This document shows positions 8,142 through 14,496 of a DNA stretch of 14,496 nt, in pieces (positions within the stretch are counted from its first letter, which is position 1; every line of letters starts with the position of its first letter). The notes beneath the pieces are model-generated. The model searched no databases, had not been told where the DNA came from, and saw nothing but the letters and a program-made list of their open reading frames with translations. Position numbers and translations under genes: made by a program. The stretch is from Nephromyces sp. MM_2019 (lineage: Eukaryota > Apicomplexa > Aconoidasida > Nephromycida). The stretch spans positions 1 through 14,496 of the forward strand of contig JADHZB010002120.1 of assembly GCA_015657535.1 (NCBI GenBank), written 5' to 3'.

Positions 8142-11100
8142 CATCTAAAATAGACACACAGAGCTAAGTCTCAAGAGCTCAATGAAAAGCATCTATTACC
8201 TGTGAAGATGGGATGAACAGAGAACTTTTCCACAGCAGATTGCCCTGGAAGCTTCCGCTAAGTATCTTGACCGGCTCCATAACAAACCTTGGCCCTATCA
8301 TATAGCGAAGGATAACCACACGCACAAGTTTATCGCAGTAGACACACACACATGCTTATCAGCACACACGAATACACGTATACTACAACCCATTCACACC
8401 GCACAAACACGAGTATAACAACACACATGCACACACACGTGTATAGCAACACACATGCACACACACGTGTATATCAACACATACGCACACCCTTATCAAC
8501 ATAAATGCATGTATAGTAACGCACACATGTGTATACCAAGAAACACATACACATGTGTAGCAACACACACACAGCTCACCAATCTCAAAGAGTGTTTGCC
8601 TCTCGGGATTCTCAAAATCATCAGGAGTGAGTGTATGTATTTGATAGTGTCTAAACCAAATCTTATTATCCAGCCAATACCAGCAGAAGGTATGATCAAA
8701 GAAAGGCTTGCTTTTGGGGTGGTTCCTGGGTGTGCCAAATACCTACAGTAGAGATAAAAAAAAGCAGAGGTTAAAGAGTGAAAGTGACTAGGTCATAGGG
8801 TGACACACACACACATACGAGCAGAGAGCACACACACACATACAATAAAGGAGACACATACACACACTGAAAGAGACACATACACACACACTAAAAGGGG
8901 CACACACACACACATACACACACACGTTAAAAGAGACACACACACAAAAACATTAAACTAGACATTCACATACATATACAGACACACTGCTTAAATAATA
9001 CAATCAGAAAGAACTCAAACTACACGCGCATTCGCTATAAATTCAACGACAAAGCACATCAGCAACCTGAACAGCCACACACACACGCCAACGTGGTATG
9101 CTACGCTGACACACAGGTACTCTTAGCAAACAGGGGGATGTACGCACACTGAAAAACTGCATTTTTCACACACAACACACACACAAACTTGAAAGCAGAT
9201 GTATTCAAGCACCTGGATGAATAGCTCTCTTAACAGAGATAAAACTGGAATTCTTTCAAAAGCTTCGTCAAAGATGAGGAGGGGGCGCGAGTGAAGCAAG
9301 CAGTTGCCAGTCATCTTCAACTCGGCGAGTGTGTGTACTGAAGGAAGCAAAGAGGCAAAATTTTGGTGCAAAAATCCACTTTAAGAGACTCACATTCACT
9401 AACAATTACGCCCACACAAAGAATCATGCACAAGCAGTCACACACGCAACCAAATTTACATTATAAGGTTTTATACACAATGAATCCCATACACAAGGAA
9501 TCACACACATGATAAAACTTCGTAGCGACACACACACAAATTCGCACACAAACCAGCACTTCATACAGGGAATCTGATGCCTGCAAACGTATTCACACAT
9601 ATTAACACTTCATGCTGCCTTATACCGAGAAGCTTATTCGTGACTGCAGAAGGAAGTATACGCTTCTTAGTTACACACTATCCCTCCAGCCTTTACCGTA
9701 ATAGCAGTAACGAAACGCATACAAACTCGCAAATACACACACGCACACACAAAACCGTTTCAAATTGTTGAGCCCTCAAAAACTCCTCTAAGACGACTCT
9801 TTTGGCCTCTGAGATACCCCCTTCACCACTCAACCCTCCATAAGATAGCAAAAGACAGCAGTATAAACCATATGAAGGGAGAATCACAAAAGTGTCAAAG
9901 GTTTTACCGTTCAAAATCCTAAATTTGGCAGAGGGGCCATGAGGTATACGAGAGATCCACAAGAACAAATCATCACGCCTCGTGTCAAAGTAGAGAGCAT
10001 TGTTACATCTGCACAGAAGAAGAGGAAAAGTTTGATCAAGAGGGGGGGGGAATGCGGGTTTTTTTATAAAAAAAGAAGGAAAAAGGGGGAAATATGACGA
10101 GAAAGTGTAAAAAATAGGCAAATTTTATGGAAAAATCAAGAGGCGAAAAGGGATAAGATGGGTAATTTTCGATGAAAACCACAAGGAAAGCAGTCAAAGT
10201 TATCGAAAAACACCTGAAAAGGAGGAGAATTTGATAAAGAATCGCAAAAATAGTCGCATTTGATGAAAAAGTGGGAAAAAAAGCAAGAAAAAAGTCAAAA
10301 TGAGAAAGAAACAGAGAGAATACTGAACTTTTGTGGAAAGCAGAAAATCAGAAGAATCTGAGAAACATACACTTAAACAGTATAACTTACGAGGCTATCT
10401 CGCACATTTCATTAATCTCCTTGATAGCTTCCTTCTTCTCCCACTTGTTCTAAAGGAAAAAAGCACACACACACATTCTCACACACATTTACGTTTCATC
10501 ACAATCGCACACACACACATTCTCACACACATTTACGTTTCATCACAATCGCACACACACACATTCTCACACACATTTACGTTTCATCACAATCGCACAC
10601 ACACACATTCTCACACATTTACGTTTCATCACAATCGCACACACATTCAAAGAACAGACACGCTCAAACCTACACGCGCGTCATTGAAAGGCTTGCACAG
10701 AAATATCAAAAGCCTACTCACACACTTCGCCTGCTCTTCTTCCTGACCTCACACATACAACTACACACATAATTACCCCTTAATCTTCGCATATAAACAT
10801 GAAGCCTTTCACACATATACACACATCTACCCCTATACCTTGACACGCAAGCAAAAATACCCTAAAATTACACAAAACTACACATTATCGTCCATAAATC
10901 CTCACACACAAGCAAGAAAACCTCATATACACACACAACTAGCCCTACATCTTCATATCCAAATTAAAAAACCCCACACACACAGCTACACTCAAATCTC
11001 CACACACACCATAAAAACACGCAACTACCGTTTTATCTTCACACACACCACACAAATCTGTAACTACCCCTCTATCTTCACACTAACACTAAACCCCACA

Positions 11101-11342
11101 CACACACACACAACTACCCCTCTCGCTTCACACAAGCCATATACCTCAGACTTGTGATGGGGAAGCATCCTCTTCACATCCTCCATCAGATGTCTCTCAC
11201 GATGAGATATCCCTCTCGAAGCAAACACCAGAGTTCGCTGCTTATTCCTCCATTTCAAAGTATTTTTCGCGTCATTGGAGGCTTTCTCTGCTTCTGATGA
11301 GGCTTTAGAGAAGGAGAGATCTTTAGCTGCAGACTTCTTCAT
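7078..11342 (-). CDS. BRX1: BRX1, Brix-domain 60S ribosome assembly factor (8 exons, 292 aa, complete)
   Basis: Exons on the minus strand, in order: 11342-11145, 10449-10391, 10008-9908, 9337-9213, 8742-8580, 8294-8200, 7641-7570, 7143-7078 (stop TGA 7080-7078). They total 879 nt, exactly 293 codons, and every junction is in phase. Conserved Brix1 blocks are seen: WRNKQRTLVFASRGI (31-45), HLMEDVKRMLPHHK (51-64), EINEMCEI, CNNALYFDTRRDDLFLWIS (87-105), HGPSAKF, HTLAELKMTGNC (121-132), SRPLLIFD, VFGTPRNHPKS (162-172), DNKIWFRHYQI (186-196), FEIGPRFVMEPVKILSGSF (213-231), and a basic C-terminus KKKRQ with an acidic end. The length equals yeast Brx1 (about 290). Known role: nucleolar early pre-60S assembly factor acting on 25S/28S rRNA with EBP2. 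The usual GSFGGPTLYENP motif is changed to GSFQGNLLWKS. Introns 1-6 are GT-AG, and intron 7 uses a GC donor. Confidence 0.96.
7144..7569 (-). other. BRX1 intron 7, GC-AG type
   Basis: The donor reads CAG|GCAAGT, the standard consensus for GC-AG introns, and the acceptor is TTCGCAG before GAATTC. The phase is 0. A GT donor 5 nt further in (A|GTGAAG) would change the phase, and the next exon would then hit a stop, so the GC donor is preferred. The intron carries a (CA)11 run at 7167-7188 and other CA-rich sequence on the plus strand. Confidence 0.75.
8087..8140. repeat. (CA)27 perfect microsatellite in BRX1 intron 6
   Basis: 54 uninterrupted bases of CA on the plus strand form the longest pure dinucleotide run in the window. 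In the BRX1 transcript it is a (UG)27 run within the 558-nt intron 6 (8199-7642). Length polymorphism between isolates is expected. Confidence 0.97.
8411..8494. repeat. 28-bp tandem repeat in BRX1 intron 5
   Basis: Three units of GTGTATAGCAACACACATGC plus a CA tail start at 8411, 8439 and 8467, exactly 28 bp apart. Degenerate copies (GTGTATACC, GTGTAGCAACAC) continue to about 8570, just before the exon 5 donor. The array makes up most of the 285-nt intron. Confidence 0.8.
8800..8950. repeat. Degenerate GAGACACATACACACAC repeat in BRX1 intron 4
   Basis: About five imperfect copies of an AAAGAGACACACACAC module, each roughly 28-34 bp long, lie in the intron between exons 4 and 5. They are TG-rich in the sense of the gene. 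There is no coding signal. Confidence 0.6.
10463..10646. repeat. 44-bp minisatellite, four copies, in BRX1 intron 1
   Basis: The block ACGTTTCATCACAATCG followed by CA runs and TTCTCACACACATTT repeats with starts at 10491, 10535, 10579 and 10621 (periods 44, 44 and 42). Copies are nearly identical, so the array is young or homogenised. It begins just 14 bases upstream (in transcript terms) of the exon 2 acceptor, so it occupies the 3' part of the 695-nt intron 1. It creates a false plus-strand ORF. Confidence 0.93.
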
Positions 11343-12000
11343 CGTGAGCTCCTAGCAGATATTAAAGCAAAAAATTCGGTTTAGATGATTGAGATATGAA
11401 GAGTTTGTTAGTATGTGTGTGTGGAGGTGTTTATGTAATTGTCTGGATGTATTTATGTGTGCGTGAAGATTTGTCCGCTTGGGAAGATAAGATGCGAGTA
11501 AAGTGTGTATATGTGTGTGGAGATGTTCATGCGCGTGTCCAGATGTAGTTAAATGCGTGTGAAGATACCAACGTGTGTGTAAAGATATGAATACACGGGA
11601 AGATATTAACGAGCGTCTGCAAACATTTTATGTGAGTGCTTCAATGTATTTATGTGCGTATGCAAAGATTTCTTTGAGAATACCTCTGGGTGTGCGCAAC
11701 CCCCCTCCCTTCACTTCCACCAAACATCTTCAAGGCTGCTAAGCACACTACTTCCTCTTTGACATTTTCATCACCAAAAACCTCCATCTTCTGCTCAAAT
11801 TATCACAGAGAAGGAATCTACTGTTTACCTCTTCAAAATGAAGTTTTCACTGCTCCTTTAAAACTAGAAAACCACAAAATGATATTTTCTCCTATGTTCT
11901 CTGCTTCTCACGCGCATATCTTCGTTAAGCAAAAACTTCTACTATTACTCATCAAAGGCAAAAAATAATTTACACACGCAGGCATATTCCTAAGAATTTG
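11343..12000. other. Divergent intergenic region, BRX1 promoter side
   Basis: This region lies immediately upstream of the BRX1 ATG (11342). CA-rich sequence on the plus strand ends at about 11130, and TG-rich sequence on the plus strand begins at about 11400, so the polarity flips across the BRX1 first exon. A plus-strand ORF at 11690-11968 (92 codons, Ser/Lys/Leu-rich) has no recognised family and no repeat origin. It may be chance or an unspliced leader piece. No promoter element could be identified. Confidence 0.45.
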
Positions 12001-12862
12001 TGTGCTTGCATATACAATAAATCTTCCAAACTAGAAGAAAAAGAAGAAGAAGACATTTCTCTCCCCCTTTAGAGAAAACCCAAAGAAAACACCTTTTTAG
12101 CTGATTTGGGATGAGCTAAACTCCCTCTTTAAACTTCCTCTTTGAAGATAATAGAAATCAGCACATATCGTTCCTTTTTAAAGTCTGAGATAAAGAGAGT
12201 TTTTCGTGAGGGGTGTTGGTTTATGTGTGTGGGTGTTGCTAGGTGTTGGTGTGTCTGCGTGCTGGTATGTTTGTGTGTGTGTGTCAGGATGTATGCTTGT
12301 TTTTGTGTGTATATTCATGTGTGCTCGTGTATGTACGTGTTCTGGTCTGTACGCGTGTGCTCTTGTGTGTGCGCGTGTGTGTGGATATTGTCTCCCGCGT
12401 GTGTGTGACGGTGGGTTTGCGTCTGTGTGCTTTAGGGGGGCCTGTAGGTTAGAGGGTGGTAATTTTTAGAGCGCCAAAACAATATGCGCGTGAAAACTTC
12501 GCGCGGCTGTGGATGTTATGCTGTCTGCTGCTGGAAGCGTGAGAGTGGCTTCTAGGTGAAAATGCTTCATGTGTGTGCGAAATTTTGTAGTATACAAAGA
12601 TATTGAGCACACAAGTCTACGGCTTGTGTCCCAAATCTAACTGAACACACATGCGCACAAACATATACACACGCACCCACACACAAACACATATACCCAC
12701 GCCCACAAACACAAAAATACACACACGCACACACAGCAATACACACACCCATCGCTTTTCATCCTTGAAAAAAGCCCGAATCAAGCTCACCTTCCTCCAC
12801 TTTCCCGCTTTTCACTGAAATTTTCGCATTTTTCTTATTTTTTTTGCCGAAATTTCGAAGAA
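12001..12862. other. TG-rich region upstream of the PIG-U-like gene
   Basis: It opens with a purine block (about 12030-12056, GAAGAAGAAGAAG) and a CT-rich stretch. From about 12220 to 12430 it is TG-rich on the plus strand, with Cys/Val-rich ORFs in three frames that are composition artefacts. A short block at about 12640-12745 switches to CA-rich, against the surrounding polarity. Between 12780 and 12862 the DNA is T-rich, with an 8-T run just ahead of the candidate start codon. Confidence 0.45.
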
Positions 12863-12934
12863 ATGCGGCCACGAGGAAGCAGCTTCCTGCAGTTGCTCGT
12901 TGCAACCCTTTTTTTTGCCTTCCTCATCCACTGA
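12863..12934 (+). other. Candidate first exon with signal anchor, frame broken by TGA
   Basis: ATG at 12863 opens MRPRGSSFLQLLVATLFF, a basic start followed by a hydrophobic helix, as expected for the first membrane segment of PIG-U or for a signal peptide. In the frame as written it ends LIH-TGA at 12934 before any GT donor. The donor-like GTGTGTGG follows at 12938. The frame compatible with the next exon (phase 1) is offset by a base, and an 8-T run (12909-12916) lies between start and stop. A homopolymer length error, or a different true first exon, would explain this. Confidence 0.35.
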
Positions 12935-14496
12935 TATGTGTGTGGCATCTGAAAACATGTGTGTAGGGTTTTTGGAGATTTCATGATATCTTTTTTATCT
13001 TGAAGATGACGGCAGTAGCGAGTTTTTAAGAACTTTGTACGTGCGGGTTGGTGTGCGTGTATGTTTTCTCAGAGCCTAAACCTGCAATCTTCTAGGTTTT
13101 CTGATTATTTTACTAGTAATAGATTCAAGAGATTTGAATCTTTCCTGCTTCATCCGATGAATCCTGCAGGAAACCTTCCTTTTTGCTTTATCTTGGAGAT
13201 TTCTTCCTCTTTAAAGGTGTGTGTTAGATAGTGAGACTGGGGTGCGTGTTGAAGATAAGAGTGTGGTGTGTGGCTTGAAGATAAGAGTGGGGTGTGTGGG
13301 TTGAAGATGAGATATGGGGGTGCGTTGAAGATGAGAGGAAAAACACAGCAAATTGATGATCGAATAGATTAGAAAGTAGTGTGTGGCCAAAAGAGTGAAG
13401 TTTTTTTTCAAGTTTTCTGTTGCAATTTCATGCACTTTTTGTGTACTTTTTGCGCTTTATATGGGTTTTTGATGAAGAGCACCTTAAATTCACTTCAGTA
13501 GCGCTTTGAGTAATATACTCCCTAATCTTTTCGCACACACAATCGTTATCAGTGGAGATATTTTTCTTGGTGCTGATGTGTAGTCTGCACCTCCTTTAGA
13601 TTACTTTTCTACCATATTTTCATGCATAGCGCACACTATCCATTTAAGGTAATAGCATTGCCTCATTTTCCCCCAGCTTAGTGTATTAAGATGCTATCAG
13701 CTTACAATAGTTGCCTTTGCAGAGCTAGCATTCTTTTGTGTGTGCTTTTTGATTCTTTTCCTTCAGCGTACCCCCTTTATCCTTGTCTCTTCAAGCCGGA
13801 ATATTCAACCTAGTATCTTCAAGCTAGTGTCTTCAACCTATTGTTTTCAACCTAGTCATTTCCACCTAGTCTCTTCAACCTAGTCTTTTCATTACACTCC
13901 CTGGTTGATCAACGAAAAATTCTACACACCCCCTGCAGGAAGCCAACCCCCCACCCCTTTGCCTTCAAAGTCAAAGCCAAGACAGCGAAATCCCCACAAC
14001 ATCACTGAGTATGTCAGCCCTCTAGATATACTCTCATACGGCTTTATCTTCAGGTCGTTTCTCTTACCATTAAGCAGTTTTCTATGATTCCATGCTCGCA
14101 CACACACGAGAAAGCGACCTTCTAAAGGTATGGATACTTCAGCTGGTGTGAAGCCCTCTCCCACCCAAGAGGTTTGCGAGATGGTGGTAAACCCCCTACC
14201 TCATCCGCTGACTATTTTTGTGGTGTTTTCGGGAAATCTTAATATAATAGAGTCCAGTGCTTGTGTGAAGCATTCAGCAGAAGAGACACCATCCTTAATG
14301 GAGCATGAGTGCTTGGAGGGATCAACAGTTCAACTCCAAATGCTACACGACAATGTGTGTGCGACGACCCGAGCAAAAACAGTGAACTTTTTGGACAGCC
14401 ATGTCTGTATGCAAGATACCCTGAGCACAGCGAAGTCAGTGGAAGACAGTGTGTGTGTGGAAGATAGTCTGAGCACAGCGAAGTCAGTGGAAGACA
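12863..14496 (+). CDS. PIG-U-like GPI transamidase membrane subunit, spliced, 3' end beyond window
   Basis: Proposed plus-strand exons: 12863 to about 12940 (start exon, frame problem noted separately), 13006-13040, 13073-13218, 13499-13579, 13600-13648, 13677 to an uncertain donor, 13939-14053, and about 14111 to the edge. Exons two to six join in phase between good acceptors (ttttctcag, cacttcag, cctcctttag, tttcccccag) and GT donors. Similarity to PIG-U/Cdc91 is by eye. SSEFLRTLYSLNL, then SNRFKRFESFLLHPMNPAG, resembles the family's ALFRxxL...PLTSxKRLxEGxxLL...SPYAG. LFAHTIVISGDIFLGADVLL resembles the second membrane segment. YVSPLDILSYGFIF and NPLPHPLTIFVVFSGNLN resemble its YIPLKVALFYLLNPxTILSCV region. 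PIG-U is a multi-pass ER protein of the complex that attaches GPI anchors. An Arg/Lys/Pro-rich insert (residues around SQPPTPLPSKSKPRQRNP) and the repeat at the edge are lineage additions. The alternative is another polytopic membrane protein. Confidence 0.5.
13236..13341. repeat. About 26-bp minisatellite, four copies, in an intron of the PIG-U-like gene
   Basis: TTGAAGATAAGAGTG-GGGTGTGTGG recurs four times with units of about 24-27 bp (TTGAAGATAAGAG twice, then TTGAAGATGAGA twice). It lies between the exons ending at 13218 and starting at 13499. On the opposite strand it produces a Ser/Thr/His-rich false ORF. Confidence 0.8.
13806..13889. repeat. 14-bp tandem repeat, six exact-length units, each resembling a 3' splice site
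   Basis: Six head-to-tail units of CAACCTAGTCTCTT (variants CAAGCTAGTGTCTT, CAACCTATTGTTTT, CCACCTAGTCTCTT) fill 84 bp with no length variation. Across the unit boundary each copy reads tcttcaacctag, a pyrimidine-rich run ending in TAG, that is, a splice-acceptor look-alike. The array sits between the membrane-segment exon at 13677 and the exon at 13939 of the PIG-U-like gene, ahead of the likely true acceptor ccctgcag. Confidence 0.92.
14401..14496 (+). repeat. 48-bp coding repeat at the right edge
   Basis: CTGAGCACAGCGAAGTCAGT recurs at 14421 and 14469, 48 bp apart. The second copy is cut by the window end. In the open plus-strand frame this is a 16-residue repeat (DTLSTAKSVEDSVCVE / DSLSTAKSVED). 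Frame-preserving period and uninterrupted frame suggest it is inside the coding sequence of the PIG-U-like gene, extending the insertion after the NPLPHPLTI segment. Confidence 0.8.

Noticed and set aside
10463..10646. CRISPR-like spaced repeats
   Set aside because: Units are directly tandem with no unique spacers, and the DNA is eukaryotic intron sequence.
12142..12469. Three overlapping Cys/Val-rich plus-strand ORFs
   Set aside because: TG-rich simple sequence read in three frames, with no family features.

Overview
This window is eukaryotic nuclear DNA. It has no compact operons or ribosome binding sites. Instead it has short exons with matched GT-AG phases, proteins carrying long low-complexity insertions, and very heavy CA/TG microsatellite content. 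Proline- and glycine-rich inserts in otherwise conserved proteins, many short exons and repeat-filled introns together suggest an apicomplexan parasite of the coccidian group (a Sarcocystis/Cystoisospora/Eimeria-like genome). That assignment is inference, and the genus cannot be fixed from this sequence.

Layout from left to right. (1) 1-2412, minus strand: one uninterrupted 804-codon reading frame running off the left edge. Its N-terminal part matches WDR7 / rabconnectin-3 beta (WD40), followed by a long insertion. (2) 2413-3900: non-coding or leader DNA with a polypyrimidine tract (in the WDR7 sense) and CA-rich sequence. (3) 3924-5708: TG-rich DNA on the plus strand holding a chain of possible short exons of an unrecognised plus-strand gene (weak). 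(4) 5739-7077: CA-rich downstream flank with a large 12-bp tandem array. (5) 7078-11342, minus strand: a complete eight-exon gene for BRX1, the Brix-domain 60S ribosome assembly factor. I reconstructed all junctions in phase to give a 292-residue protein. (6) 11343-12862: TG-rich divergent intergenic or leader DNA. (7) about 12863 to the right edge, plus strand: a spliced multi-pass membrane protein gene, cut by the window edge, that most resembles PIG-U (a GPI transamidase subunit).

The genes are not an operon or a shared pathway. They serve V-ATPase/vesicle regulation (WDR7 family), nucleolar ribosome assembly (BRX1) and GPI anchoring in the ER (PIG-U-like). BRX1 and the PIG-U-like gene are divergent. 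The most striking overall property is strand polarity. In both gene models where introns can be placed, introns are TG-rich (UG in RNA) on the sense strand, and the CA/TG polarity flips near gene boundaries. This predicts transcription direction in the parts where no gene could be confirmed. Most simple ORFs here (poly-VCVC, poly-THTH) are microsatellite artefacts, whereas the real genes are spliced or edge-open. I saw no convincing evidence of a mobile element, CRISPR array, RNA gene or viral gene.
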